From assembly GCF_913054185.1 (NCBI RefSeq), contig NZ_CAJXIV010000010.1:1-64000 (forward strand): DNA of 64,000 nucleotides, in the 5' to 3' direction. Positions 17,668 through 26,088 of this stretch are shown piece after piece (position 1 is the stretch's first letter; each line of letters begins with the position of its first letter). The DNA is from an uncultured Shimia sp. GTDB taxonomy: Bacteria; Pseudomonadota; Alphaproteobacteria; Rhodobacterales; Rhodobacteraceae. Under the pieces are notes generated by a model. That model was not told where the DNA came from. It saw only the letters and a program-made list of their open reading frames with translations, and searched no databases. The position numbers were made by a program, and so were the translations under genes.

Positions 17668-18243
17668 GTGAAAAAGCTGCTTCTATTGCCACTTCTAACG
17701 GGAATTTCCACCGGAGCGGTGGCACAAGATGTGCGCCCACTATCAGAGTTCGCCGAAACCCGCGCAATGTACACCGCAGAAAGCGATCTCGCCTGCGCTG
17801 GGGATGAAGCTGCCTTTACACGTTTGCTCACAGCCGCCGACCCCGAGCAAGCAGGTGATCCGGCCGCCTTGTCTGCTCTCGCCTGGCTCGTGGCATCAGA
17901 CACTTGCGCCTATTACACAGGCGATGACGAACAGATTTCCTACTTCTATTTACGCGCTGCACAGAAGGGTTATCCAGTGGCCTTGGCCTATAGTGGTATC
18001 CGCATGATCCGAGGCCTCGGCATTCCGCAAAACCCAAACTCAGGAGCCGGATTGGTCATGTTGGCGTTTGAAGGGGGATTTGGGGACGCCGGAGCTATGC
18101 TGGCAGGCGAGCTGATCACCGGCATTCACATGCCCCGTGACCTAGAGGCAGCGCAAAGCCTGCTTCAGGCAGCTGAAGCGGCTGGCGCAGACGAATCTCT
18201 GTTGGACAACGTGTGGTCCGCCTACAACGCGGTTTCGCAATAA
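17668..18243 (+). CDS. Secreted Sel1-like repeat protein
   Basis: A signal peptide (KKLLLLPLLTGISTGAVAQ, cleavage after VAQ or nearby) is followed by a helical region. It contains Sel1/TPR-like repeats such as YFYLRAAQKGYPVALAYSGI and GAGLVMLAFEGGFGDAGAML. Two or three such repeats suggest a periplasmic protein-protein adaptor. I take GTG 17668 because GAGG lies 7 bases before it. ATG 17650, overlapping the tetR stop as ATGA, is the alternative and adds six residues. No binding partner is evident. Confidence 0.78.
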   Translation: MKKLLLLPLLTGISTGAVAQDVRPLSEFAETRAMYTAESDLACAGDEAAFTRLLTAADPEQAGDPAALSALAWLVASDTCAYYTGDDEQISYFYLRAAQKGYPVALAYSGIRMIRGLGIPQNPNSGAGLVMLAFEGGFGDAGAMLAGELITGIHMPRDLEAAQSLLQAAEAAGADESLLDNVWSAYNAVSQ

Positions 18244-18252
18244 CGCGCGGCC

Positions 18253-18744
18253 TTATTGATAAGCCAGAGCCACCCAGATATGCACGGCTACCAGCGGTAC
18301 CAACGCCGCCGACAACCCAATGTGGGCCAACAGCCAGACAAGATAGATTGTATGACTGCGATACCGCAGCACCTCACGGTTCAGCACACCAGTGAGGGCC
18401 ACGAGAAACACCACCGCGCTCAAGGTGCTCATCCAGACATGACCGAACCGCACCGCATGCAGCGCAAAAAGCAACGTCGCCGCAGTGCCCACCCAACGGT
18501 GACGCACCACCACCTGTCGGGCATTTCGATTATCCTTGGTCACACGCTTAAAAAACAGAACCCACTGGTAACTCAGCAGACTCAACAACAGCGCCCCAGT
18601 TACCACCTGCTGCACAAATCCCGTAAGTGGCTCTGGCAAAACAGACTTCAGATCAGATGTTAGCAGTGCCATCCCGAGCCCCACTGCAAGCAATATTATC
18701 AAAACGTAAGGCGCTCTCTGCCAGGTCGAGATTAGAACCCGCAT
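18253..18744 (-). CDS. Membrane protein with paired histidines, cytochrome b / ferric-reductase-like
   Basis: A 163-residue protein with about four or five transmembrane helices. Histidines fall on the helices of the second half: HRWVGTAATLLFALHAVRFGH, then LLAHIGLSAALVPLVAVHIW. Such pairs are the pattern used for bis-His b-heme ligation in cytochrome b561 and ferric-reductase-like domains. I infer a b-type heme quinol-side partner, but heme binding is not shown. It is the last gene of an operon with two c-type cytochrome genes and overlaps the preceding gene by 13 bases. Confidence 0.7.
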   Translation of the reverse strand: MRVLISTWQRAPYVLIILLAVGLGMALLTSDLKSVLPEPLTGFVQQVVTGALLLSLLSYQWVLFFKRVTKDNRNARQVVVRHRWVGTAATLLFALHAVRFGHVWMSTLSAVVFLVALTGVLNREVLRYRSHTIYLVWLLAHIGLSAALVPLVAVHIWVALAYQ

Positions 18745-19616
18745 GGTTTGCTTTCCTCATCTGCTTGCGCCGCCAACGTGTCTTGCCCCTCTCCTCGAGG
18801 GCTACGGCGCTCTCGCATCATCGCCTGCAGAACCACCGGCGCGGCTTGAACTTTTACCTCCGCCAAAAACACCTCGGCGCTTGGCAAAACTCGTTGCTCC
18901 GCCGAAGGCCAACCCTCCGATATCTCAACCGGCACCTCAAACCGCGCCGTCTTTTTCAGATAAGCTTCATAGGTATGCGCGACAGAGGCATACATCGCAT
19001 CTAGCACACCCATAAACTCATCTGCCGTGACTTCAGCACGCGGATAAGTCCATGTCGTCGCGCCCATCACATCGTTAAGCTTCCAATCCTTTTTTGGACT
19101 GTCTGGATGTTCATTATGGCAAGTTACACAAGGGGCAACTCCCGCCACATCCGGATACATAGCCAGAAACCCACTTTGTGTATCGTCTGAATAAACAGCT
19201 GCGCGTGTTGCTTTAATTGTCTCAAACGCGGACACCTGCCCCACCCCAAACAAATTGGATTTGTTGATCGGCGCGTCCGATCCCAAATAGAGTCCCAATT
19301 GTGGTGGCAGTGTTTCCATATGTGCCGCAGTGGCCCGCAGGAACAGCGCAGGCAACGGACCTTGTTCCACACCCGGTTCCTGCCAATCTTCGCCATACTT
19401 GAGACCTGCTGCCATCCCCCCCCCAACAATGCGTTTGGTGTACATCGTGCGTGCGACTTCATTGATCGCATTCACCCCGTCAAACACCGCATTTACTGGG
19501 TGACGGCACCCCGCAATTTCACCATCGCCATCTGGAAGAGGCGCAGGCGCGGACACAAACAAATAGACCGCCAGGCATCCCAAAACACCTGTTAGAAAAA
19601 TGCGCGATAATGTCAT
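18732..19616 (-). CDS. Tll0287-like (DUF3365) monoheme c-type cytochrome
   Basis: A 294-residue exported protein. It has an N-terminal signal or anchor (FLTGVLGCLAVYLFV), then a Tll0287/DUF3365-like PAS-type region containing NAINEVARTMYTKRIVGG, and one heme motif CVTCH (near residue 162) with NEHPDSPKKDWKLNDVMG after it, the usual family environment. The C-terminal ~100 residues are helical and charged. The start overlaps the stop of the pentaheme gene (ATGA 19613-19616). The family is thought to bind heme for electron transfer or redox sensing in the periplasm. Confidence 0.8.
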   Translation of the reverse strand: MTLSRIFLTGVLGCLAVYLFVSAPAPLPDGDGEIAGCRHPVNAVFDGVNAINEVARTMYTKRIVGGGMAAGLKYGEDWQEPGVEQGPLPALFLRATAAHMETLPPQLGLYLGSDAPINKSNLFGVGQVSAFETIKATRAAVYSDDTQSGFLAMYPDVAGVAPCVTCHNEHPDSPKKDWKLNDVMGATTWTYPRAEVTADEFMGVLDAMYASVAHTYEAYLKKTARFEVPVEISEGWPSAEQRVLPSAEVFLAEVKVQAAPVVLQAMMRERRSPRGEGQDTLAAQADEESKPCGF

Positions 19617-20287
19617 TGCACCTTCCCTTCGTAGAACTTTGGGCTGCCATACGGATCGTCGCCCCCCTGAAAATAGCTCCAGATTTTCAACGCCGGCAGA
19701 GCTTCAGCCATCCTGGTCGGAGAACTCACCGGATGATTTCCATGAAAGTCATGACATCCCAGGCAACTGTCCCACTTTTTTAGCGAAACAAGGCGTTCAT
19801 GGGGCGTGTCTATCGGATCATTTTTGACCTTCAAATCTTCATGGCAAGCCCGACACAGGGTTGGCTCCACTGTCACAATTTGCGGAACGTGTTCAGAGTG
19901 ACACCCCAAACAGCTGCGCGCATCGACCTGCTCAACCGCTTTGGCAAAACGCGGTTCTCTGAAACGATAGATCGGGTGGCGCTCGTTGGGGCGCGCATGG
20001 CAGGCAAGACACTGTTCTGAGCCAACTTCAGCATACCCAAAATCAACCGGAGTTTGCCGCATGCCCAGCACATAACGCACCTGTGCCTGCACCTGTTGGC
20101 GCACTGTTCCCGGGGTTCTCATATGGCACGCCACGCAGGCAACATCACCGTGCGCTGCGATCAGCGGTCCGTGAGCAATTGATGGTTTGATCTTGGCATG
20201 GGTGAGCACAAATCCGGCCCACACCGCTGTTGGCATAATCGCCAACACAGCCAACAAACGCACCAATCGGGCAGACGGCCACGCCAT
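19613..20287 (-). CDS. Membrane-anchored pentaheme c-type cytochrome
   Basis: From ATG 20287, which has an SD of GGAGGGG, the product has 224 residues. It has one N-terminal hydrophobic anchor (about residues 8-29) and five CXXCH motifs with cysteines at 51, 93, 126, 145 and 175: CVACH, CLACH, CLGCH, CRACH, CLGCH. The anchor and heme spacing recall NapC/NirT/TorC quinol dehydrogenases, but I see no close match to a named member. It is first in an operon with a monoheme Tll0287-like protein and a multi-span membrane protein. No terminal reductase gene is adjacent. Confidence 0.85.
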   Translation of the reverse strand: MAWPSARLVRLLAVLAIMPTAVWAGFVLTHAKIKPSIAHGPLIAAHGDVACVACHMRTPGTVRQQVQAQVRYVLGMRQTPVDFGYAEVGSEQCLACHARPNERHPIYRFREPRFAKAVEQVDARSCLGCHSEHVPQIVTVEPTLCRACHEDLKVKNDPIDTPHERLVSLKKWDSCLGCHDFHGNHPVSSPTRMAEALPALKIWSYFQGGDDPYGSPKFYEGKVQ

Positions 20288-20320
20288 ACGCCCCTCCAAA
20301 ACCAAGAAACCCGTTAACAA

Positions 20321-20450
20321 TTCATAAAGTGTTACGGATAATAGTTAATCAATCGTTAATTGAAAATCGACACTAGAACGAGAAGACGTGACAGATTATT
20401 CACCTTTTCGATGAAAGAACGAAGACCTTACAAGGTTCAAAAGAGGGCGC
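20321..20450. promoter_or_regulatory. AT-rich promoter region of the cytochrome operon
   Basis: This 130-base spacer is much more AT-rich than its surroundings and holds an inverted repeat TCAAT-CGTTA-ATTGA (about 20350-20364). A canonical FNR box (TTGAT-N4-ATCAA) was sought and not found. The promoter of the cytochrome operon should lie here, since the adjacent gene ends at 20451. Confidence 0.4.
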
Positions 20451-21614
20451 TTACAGGCAGCCACGCACCCAGTCCAACCGTGCTTTGGGCACCAATCCAT
20501 AGTTATAGAGATTCACCCCGGTGACTCCATGGGAACGCAGCAAGTTTATCCGTTCCGCCAAAGCCTCGCGTCCCGCAAACTCCGGAAAACCCAACCTTAA
20601 GCCAACCTGCCCACCGGCCTCTTTAGGCAAACCTTGTGCATAATGTGCCAGATCCTGCGCCGCCTCCGGCCCCATGTCATACGCACACAACATCACTTTT
20701 AGGCCCAGTTCAGCTGCGGCGATGTGGTCACAGCCTCCAATCCACCCAGTTTGCCCGTCAACCAACATCAACTCAGTTGCCGCGACACAAGCTTCTTTGG
20801 CCCGCTCAAGAACCGCATTTACATGATCGAACCGCAAATCAAGGTAAGCTCTCAGTTCCGGATCCAAATCAAACGCATCTAAACCGCGCTCAGGGAAATC
20901 GGCACAAACTCTTGTCGGGGTGTCCCCTTCACACATGTGATCGATCAAACCTTTCACCCGCGTCTCAATAGCCCCGACATCCAGTCCAGCGGCCTGCCCC
21001 GCCAACTGACAATGCTCGCAAAAACACAGCGCCATCAGGAAGTCGCCTTCGGGCGGCAAGCCCACCATGTCTTTCTCGTGGTGGTACTCATGCGCAAAGC
21101 CAAGGAAATTTGGGCTCTCCAACTCAATCCGGTTCGGCTGATAATTCTGGGCAATATCCCGCACCAGATTGCTCACATAGGCTTGCGCCTTTGGGTTAGC
21201 TGGACACAGGTTATACGAATTTGCGTCGCAAAACGCATTGCGCGTAACCAGGTCTGGATTGGCAAAGCCAAGGGCCGAGTTATGTAGGCACACTGTCCAA
21301 CACGACACATCCAATCCGCCTGCGTCCCGAGCTTCAATCACGCCCCGCAACACGTCCTGCTCTTGTGCCAAAGAGGATACCAAAGGCTGCACTGCCTCTC
21401 CTTGCCAGATCGCTGCGTCTGGTCGAAAATAGAGCGTGCCGTCTTCGGGGAAATACGCCCGTCGCTTGGGGCTACGCACCTGCAAAAACCGCCCCGCGTG
21501 GTACACCGTCGCCAGGCTGATCATGTCAAAACCCAGTTCTCGCAACTCTGACGACACCGCCTCCTGTCCAATATCAGCGATATCCCAGGGGTAAGTCCAA
21601 AGTGCGTTGCTCAC
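20451..21614 (-). CDS. Conserved-looking protein of unknown function, possibly a TIM-barrel hydrolase-like fold
   Basis: A 387-residue soluble protein without signal peptide. Strand-helix alternation runs throughout. Motifs include LGFDMISLATVYHAGRFL near the start, RIELESPNFLGFAHEYHHEK near residue 170, FCEHCQ near 208, and a C-terminal HGVTGVNLYNYGLVP. Paired acidic and aromatic residues at strand ends recall glycoside-hydrolase-like (beta/alpha)8 barrels, but I cannot assign a family. It lies 163 bases before the cytochrome operon on the same strand and is transcribed separately from rpsI. Confidence 0.65.
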   Translation of the reverse strand: MSNALWTYPWDIADIGQEAVSSELRELGFDMISLATVYHAGRFLQVRSPKRRAYFPEDGTLYFRPDAAIWQGEAVQPLVSSLAQEQDVLRGVIEARDAGGLDVSCWTVCLHNSALGFANPDLVTRNAFCDANSYNLCPANPKAQAYVSNLVRDIAQNYQPNRIELESPNFLGFAHEYHHEKDMVGLPPEGDFLMALCFCEHCQLAGQAAGLDVGAIETRVKGLIDHMCEGDTPTRVCADFPERGLDAFDLDPELRAYLDLRFDHVNAVLERAKEACVAATELMLVDGQTGWIGGCDHIAAAELGLKVMLCAYDMGPEAAQDLAHYAQGLPKEAGGQVGLRLGFPEFAGREALAERINLLRSHGVTGVNLYNYGLVPKARLDWVRGCL

Positions 21615-21727
21615 AGTCTTTCCTTTCAGATCAGCGTCTTGGCTGATGGCGTTGTAACTAAAACTCCGACATCTGAGCAGTCTGAAAATTCGTCAATATC
21701 GGAAATTTGCGTCGCTTCAGCGCAAAG

Positions 21728-21753
21728 AAAAAGGCCGCTCCAAAAGAGCGGCC
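21728..21753 (-). terminator. Rho-independent terminator of rplM-rpsI
   Basis: On the minus strand GGCCGCTC (21753-21746), loop TTTTG, GAGCGGCC (21740-21733), then TTTTTCTTT. It lies 27 bases after the rpsI stop. Confidence 0.92.
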
Positions 21754-21780
21754 TCTCCCAAAAGTCTTGTTGTCCAGCGA

Positions 21781-22266
21781 TTAACGCTTGGAGAACTGGA
21801 ACGAACGACGCGCTTTGCGCTTACCGTATTTCTTACGTTCCACAACACGGCTGTCGCGGGTCAGGAAGCCAGCAGCTTTCAGGGCGCCACGCAGGGAGGG
21901 TTCATAAAGCTGCAGAGCTTTGGAAATCCCGTGCTTAACCGCACCAGCTTGACCGGTCAGACCGCCGCCTTTGACGGTGGCATAAACGTCGAATTCACCT
22001 TCAACGCCGGCAACCTGCATCGGCTGACGCAGGATCAGCTGCAGAACCGGACGCGCAAAATACACGTCTTGGTCTTTGCCGTTCACGATGACCTTGCCGG
22101 AACCCGGCTTGATCCAAACGCGGGCAACAGCGTCTTTACGTTTACCAGTCGCATAAGAACGACCCAGCTCGTCACGTACCGGCTCACGCGGTGCCGCAAC
22201 TTCTACAACAGCTTCTTCACCGGCAACGGCGTTCAGCTCTTCAAGCGAGTTGATTTGATCAGCCAT
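21781..22266 (-). CDS. rpsI: 30S ribosomal protein S9
   Basis: A 161-residue S9. The core begins at [18 protein letters not shown], continues with [16 protein letters not shown], and ends with the basic tail [17 protein letters not shown] that reaches the ribosomal P site. The ~35-residue acidic N-terminal extension is common in alphaproteobacteria. It is cotranscribed with rplM, whose stop is 3 bases upstream. Confidence 0.98.
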   Translation of the reverse strand: MADQINSLEELNAVAGEEAVVEVAAPREPVRDELGRSYATGKRKDAVARVWIKPGSGKVIVNGKDQDVYFARPVLQLILRQPMQVAGVEGEFDVYATVKGGGLTGQAGAVKHGISKALQLYEPSLRGALKAAGFLTRDSRVVERKKYGKRKARRSFQFSKR

Positions 22267-22269
22267 TGA

Positions 22270-22731
22270 TTAGCTCCGGGTGTTTTTGCTGTTCATGGAC
22301 TTCACGTCCAGCACTTCTGGGGCCTGTGCTTCATGCGGGTGCTCAGCACCAGCATATACGCGCAGGTTGGTCATGACCTTGCGGGACAGGCGGTTGCCTG
22401 GCAGCATACGCTGAACCGCTTTGGTCACAATGCGCTCTGGGTGCTCACCTTCCAGGATCTGACCTGCGGTGCGGGATTTGATGCCGCCCGGGTGGCCAGT
22501 GTGCCAGTAGTAGGTTTTGTCCGCGCGCTTTTTGCCGGTCAGTTGGATTTTATCCGCGTTGATCACGATGACGTTGTCACCCATGTCCATGTTCGGAGTA
22601 AAGGACGCCTTGTGCTTGCCGCGCAGGCGCATGGCGATGATCGACGCGAGACGGCCCAGCACCACGCCTTCGGCGTCGATGATGATCCATTTCTTCTCGA
22701 TGTCTGCCGGAGTAGCAGAGAAGGTTTTCAT
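22270..22731 (-). CDS. rplM: 50S ribosomal protein L13
   Basis: A 153-residue L13 of normal length. Typical segments are [18 protein letters not shown], the [16 protein letters not shown] loop and [17 protein letters not shown] 22731 follows the SD GGAAGA. It heads the conserved rplM-rpsI operon, with a near-consensus promoter at 22798-22825. Autogenous control is known in other bacteria but no L13 leader structure was identified here. Confidence 0.98.
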   Translation of the reverse strand: MKTFSATPADIEKKWIIIDAEGVVLGRLASIIAMRLRGKHKASFTPNMDMGDNVIVINADKIQLTGKKRADKTYYWHTGHPGGIKSRTAGQILEGEHPERIVTKAVQRMLPGNRLSRKVMTNLRVYAGAEHPHEAQAPEVLDVKSMNSKNTRS

Positions 22732-22797
22732 GTTAGGTCTTCCACGATTGGTTGACAGATACATCGGTTGCCCGACGCATCAAAATACGATGGCCGG

Positions 22798-22825
22798 TTT
22801 ATAAAGCACCGCCGCGCCACGTCAA
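22798..22825 (-). promoter_or_regulatory. Sigma70-type promoter of rplM-rpsI
   Basis: On the minus strand TTGACG (22825-22820), a 16-base GC-rich spacer and TATAAA (22803-22798). This is close to the vegetative consensus and lies about 70 bases before the rplM start codon, as expected for a ribosomal protein operon. Confidence 0.75.
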
Positions 22826-22890
22826 GCGCACAAATCTCAAAATAAGCGAGCCTTTTCAGCATGTTACAAATTAGGTATCATATTACCCCA

Positions 22891-24285
22891 CTAAACCGGG
22901 GCATGCTGCAATGGTTTTGCCAGCAATTCTGACATGGTTTCCAACGCCAGACGTAATTCCGCTTCCGGCACGTCCGGTGCCAGTGCAATGCGCACCGCAT
23001 TGGGCGCCTGTCCATCAGCCAATACATATTCATCCGCGGATTTAATACGAATGCCTTCCGCGTCGCAAACTCGCACAAATGTTGATCCGCGCCACCCCTG
23101 GGGAAGTTTGAGCCAAATAAACGGCACAAAGGGCCGCCAACGGATATCCCAACTGCCCAACACATTCACAGCCAATTGAACCCGCCTTTGGGTAAACTGG
23201 ACAATCGAGTCTCGGACTTTCTGGGCTTGTCCGCTTTGGATAAGCTCTGCACACATGTCGAGCATGGGCTGTGGCAACCCATAAAACATCGACTGCGCCA
23301 CATGCCGCGCGGTTTGCGCGTTCCCATCCGGTGCCACCAAATAGCCAAAACGCAAGGCAGCCGACACCGACTTGGTCAACGACCCAATATACCACGCACG
23401 ATCTGGGCATAACGCGCGATAAGATGGCGTGTCCGCCGGCCCCAAAGCATGGCAGTCATCCTCAATTATCTGAAGATTATATCGCCGTGCCAGCGCCGCA
23501 ATTTCCTGACGTCTTTCTAACGGGACGTGAATGGCCGTAGGACTGTGGGCCTGGGCCGACGTCACCAACACCTGCCCACCGTGCCGTCGCAGAGCCTCCT
23601 CAAGCTTTTCGGGCCGCATGCCGTGTTCATCCATCTCAACACCAATCACCTCAGCCCGCAACAACCGCCCAGCATGGCGCACACCGGGAAACGTCACCGC
23701 TTCGGTCAAAATGACTGGATGCGCTCCATGCAAACAGCATTGCAGCGCCGTCACACACGCATTCTGGGCCCCCAAAGTCAAAACCACATCATCCGCCGCA
23801 ATCCGCCCGGCAACGTCCGGCCCAATCCAGTTCACCACCGCCTGCCGCGCAAGCAGGTCCGTGGCAGACGAAGCGCAGGCCAAATAAGAGGTGCCGCTCT
23901 CTGAGGCCACTCTTGTCATTACATTGCGAATGACCCGATCCTGACCAACGTCCGGCACGCGAACAGCACGCAAGTCCAAATCTCCCGTTTGCGACACAGA
24001 GATCAGAGGTTCCGGAGGCAACACAGTCTCTGGGCGACTGTCGGCTACAAACGTGCCGCGCCCGACCGTTGTCTCTAACAGCCCTTCCTCGACGGCCAGT
24101 TTGTATGCCCGCGCCACGGTACCTGGAGTAATACCCATCTGCCAAGCCAACTCCCGCACAGGTGGCAGTTTCTCTCCCACTGGTAGCTGACCACTTCGCA
24201 CGGCACCTCGAAGAGATTGTATCAATACAATATACTTGGGATCGGTACATCCATCGAAATTTGGCGGCCATATTGTATCAATCAC
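22891..24285 (-). CDS. MocR/PdxR-type regulator (GntR HTH fused to aminotransferase-like domain)
   Basis: A 464-residue fusion. It has an N-terminal GntR winged HTH (about residues 15-80, LPPVRELAWQMGITPGTVARAYKL), then a fold-type I aminotransferase domain with the PLP lysine in GSLTKSVSAALRFGY and the preceding EDDCHAL. Such proteins bind PLP or an external aldimine and control nearby genes. GTG 24285 is preceded by GAGGAAAA. The start codon lies in one of several ATTGTAT-type palindromes spread over the divergent region. Autoregulation and control of the DUF1127 gene are therefore inferred. Confidence 0.9.
   Translation of the reverse strand: MIDTIWPPNFDGCTDPKYIVLIQSLRGAVRSGQLPVGEKLPPVRELAWQMGITPGTVARAYKLAVEEGLLETTVGRGTFVADSRPETVLPPEPLISVSQTGDLDLRAVRVPDVGQDRVIRNVMTRVASESGTSYLACASSATDLLARQAVVNWIGPDVAGRIAADDVVLTLGAQNACVTALQCCLHGAHPVILTEAVTFPGVRHAGRLLRAEVIGVEMDEHGMRPEKLEEALRRHGGQVLVTSAQAHSPTAIHVPLERRQEIAALARRYNLQIIEDDCHALGPADTPSYRALCPDRAWYIGSLTKSVSAALRFGYLVAPDGNAQTARHVAQSMFYGLPQPMLDMCAELIQSGQAQKVRDSIVQFTQRRVQLAVNVLGSWDIRWRPFVPFIWLKLPQGWRGSTFVRVCDAEGIRIKSADEYVLADGQAPNAVRIALAPDVPEAELRLALETMSELLAKPLQHAPV
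24216..24231. promoter_or_regulatory. MocR operator candidate 1 (inside mocR coding region)
   Basis: ATTGTAT-CA-ATACAAT, a perfect 7-bp inverted repeat with a 2-base centre. It lies about 54 bases inside the mocR coding sequence and is identical to the site at 24346. Confidence 0.7.
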
Positions 24286-24288
24286 AAT
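24272..24288. promoter_or_regulatory. MocR operator candidate 2 (over the mocR start codon)
   Basis: ATTGTAT-CA-ATCACAAT is the same palindrome with one inserted base. It covers the GTG start (24283-24285) of the mocR gene. A lone half-site ATTGTAT follows at 24301-24307. Confidence 0.6.
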
Positions 24289-24345
24289 GTTTTCCTCGCA
24301 ATTGTATCGCAGCGTGCGTACACCACACTTGTAACAAACTTGAGG

Positions 24346-24361
24346 ATTGTATCAATACAAT
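24346..24361. promoter_or_regulatory. MocR operator candidate 3 (beside the DUF1127 ribosome binding site)
   Basis: A second exact copy of ATTGTAT-CA-ATACAAT, ending four bases before the GGAG SD of the DUF1127 gene. Its centre is exactly 130 bases from that of the copy at 24216. Confidence 0.7.
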
Positions 24362-24374
24362 ATTGGAGATGACC

Positions 24375-24605
24375 ATGACAATGACCACAACAAACCTGCA
24401 AATCCTGACAAACCATAATGCAAATGCACAACTTCCGGTTGCCGCACGCGCGGCTCTGTCGTTTGCGACGGTGGTCACCGAGTGGGAAAAGCGCACACGC
24501 ACACGCCGCGCGCTCTCACGGCTCAGCGAAACGCAGCTGAAAGATGTTGGATTGACCTTGCATGACGCCCGTACCGAGGCGCGCAAAAAGATGTGGCAGT
24601 TCTGA
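24375..24605 (+). CDS. DUF1127 (YjiS-like) small protein
   Basis: From ATG 24375 (GGAG with 6-base spacing; ATGs at 24369 and 24381 are alternatives) the product is a 76-residue soluble protein. The C-terminal half (EWEKRTRTRRALSRLSETQLKDVGL) is the DUF1127 signature, a short arginine-rich helical domain. In other alphaproteobacteria members have been linked to small-RNA and phosphate or carbon control, which I mention only as family background. It diverges from the MocR gene and has its own terminator. Confidence 0.88.
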   Translation: MTMTTTNLQILTNHNANAQLPVAARAALSFATVVTEWEKRTRTRRALSRLSETQLKDVGLTLHDARTEARKKMWQF

Positions 24606-24629
24606 TCCCCGTCAGATGCCTCTTCCACT

Positions 24630-24659
24630 GGGTCGGGTTTGTCCCGACCCCTTTTTTTT
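24630..24659 (+). terminator. Rho-independent terminator of the DUF1127 gene
   Basis: GGGTCGGG (24630-24637), loop TTTGT, CCCGACCC (24643-24650), then CTTTTTTTT. Confidence 0.93.
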
Positions 24660-24668
24660 GCTTTGGAA

Positions 24669-25094
24669 TCAGCTTTTTTGCGGCGGAATCGCGTAAGTCA
24701 TATTGGCCCGCGCCACTGGCGCCTCAGACCCTTCAGAGTAGATCAGCACGTTTGAGACTGACAACGTACGCCCCAATTTCAGCAGCTGCGTTTTGGAAAT
24801 CAGGTCCTTGCCCGATTCCGGCTTGCGCATGAAGTCCAGGGAGCAATTGGTGGTGACGGTCAACGCTTCTTTGCCAATACACGCCATGGTCGCCACGTAG
24901 GCCGACACATCCGCCAGCGCAAACATCGACGGGCCGGACACTGTGCCGCCTGGACGCAAATGGCGCTCCTGCACCATCATCCGCATCACCGTGTTGACCC
25001 CATCGATGTGCTCCACGACAAAATCATCTTTGACTTGCGGGAACACCTGCTCCAGCCACGCGCCCATTTCTTCTGCAGTCATCACGGCTTGCAT
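24669..25094 (-). CDS. PaaI-family hotdog-fold thioesterase
   Basis: A 141-residue single hotdog domain. The segment GGTVSGPSMFALADVSAYVATMA is the family's core helix with the catalytic acid, followed by strand LDFMRKP. The family hydrolyses acyl-CoA thioesters, and the substrate is not deducible. It diverges from an enoyl-CoA hydratase-like gene 56 bases away, consistent with a role in acyl-CoA metabolism. Confidence 0.85.
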   Translation of the reverse strand: MQAVMTAEEMGAWLEQVFPQVKDDFVVEHIDGVNTVMRMMVQERHLRPGGTVSGPSMFALADVSAYVATMACIGKEALTVTTNCSLDFMRKPESGKDLISKTQLLKLGRTLSVSNVLIYSEGSEAPVARANMTYAIPPQKS

Positions 25095-25150
25095 GCTTTT
25101 CCTCCGTCGTTCCCCGCGCTACCCTCGCGCCAACTTGGGAGGAGAGCAAG

Positions 25151-25936
25151 ATGACACTTTTGGAACGTCGCGACACAAATGCGGTGGCACATCTCACCAT
25201 GAACGCGCCTGCGCGGCTAAATGCCCTCTCAGACGAGATGCTTGCCGCCCTGCAGAACGAATTTGATGCGCTCAAGGACGACAGCTCCATCCGCGCCATC
25301 ACGCTTTCAGGCAGCGGCAAGGCCTTCTGCGCCGGACACGATCTCAAACAAATGACCGCTGGTCGCCAATCTGACGACGGAGGGCGTGCCTACTTTGCCG
25401 ATTTGTTTAATCGCTGCGCCTCCATGATGCAGACCATTCAAAAGCTGCCCCAACCCGTGATCGCCCAAGTCCACGGTATCGCCACTGCGGCCGGCTGCCA
25501 GTTGGTCGCCACCTGCGACCTTGCCGTGGCTGCCGAGGGCACCCGCTTTGGCGTAAACGGTGTGAATATCGGCCTGTTTTGTTCCACCCCAATGGTGGCT
25601 TTAACCCGCAACATTCCACGCAAACAGGCGTTTGAGATGCTGTCCACCGGAGAATTCATCAACGCCAACCGCGCCGAAAACCTTGGCCTAATCAACCGCG
25701 TGGTGCCAGAGGAGAACTTGCAAGCCGAAACCACGCAACTTGCGGAAACTATCGCGCAAAAGCTCTCAGCAGCGGTGAAAATTGGTAAGCAAACCTTCTA
25801 TGAACAACTGCAGATGCCACTGGATCAAGCCTACGCCCATGCTGGCACCGTCATGGTTGAAAATATGCTGTATGCCCAAACCGAAGCCGGAATTGAGGCT
25901 TTTCTCAACAAACAAACGCCCAAGTGGGATCAATAG
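25151..25936 (+). CDS. Enoyl-CoA hydratase/isomerase family protein (ECHDC3-like)
   Basis: A 261-residue crotonase-fold protein. The oxyanion-hole segment is AFCAGHDLKQM, and the second half-site reads HGIATAAGCQLVATCDLAVAAEGTRFG is the region around residues 117-143. Then NIGLFCSTPMVALTRNI, characteristic of the ECHDC3 subgroup. The canonical catalytic Glu positions of mitochondrial hydratase are not evident, so hydratase activity is uncertain. It diverges from a thioesterase gene. Confidence 0.85.
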   Translation: MTLLERRDTNAVAHLTMNAPARLNALSDEMLAALQNEFDALKDDSSIRAITLSGSGKAFCAGHDLKQMTAGRQSDDGGRAYFADLFNRCASMMQTIQKLPQPVIAQVHGIATAAGCQLVATCDLAVAAEGTRFGVNGVNIGLFCSTPMVALTRNIPRKQAFEMLSTGEFINANRAENLGLINRVVPEENLQAETTQLAETIAQKLSAAVKIGKQTFYEQLQMPLDQAYAHAGTVMVENMLYAQTEAGIEAFLNKQTPKWDQ

Positions 25937-26088
25937 CCGGTTTCCATTCCCATAACGGTGTTTTTCCAACAAACCTGTGTCGAATCCTTTTCAACTTGGG
26001 CACAACAAACCCAACCGAAACCACACGCTTGTGTGGCACCAGTTCGCTAAGCGGCTCGGCTCGTTACCGAACCGCGGGTTGCATGTCG

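Noticed and set aside
20321-20450. FNR box upstream of the cytochrome operon
   Set aside because: Only half-sites such as ATCAA occur; no TTGAT-N4-ATCAA pair is present.
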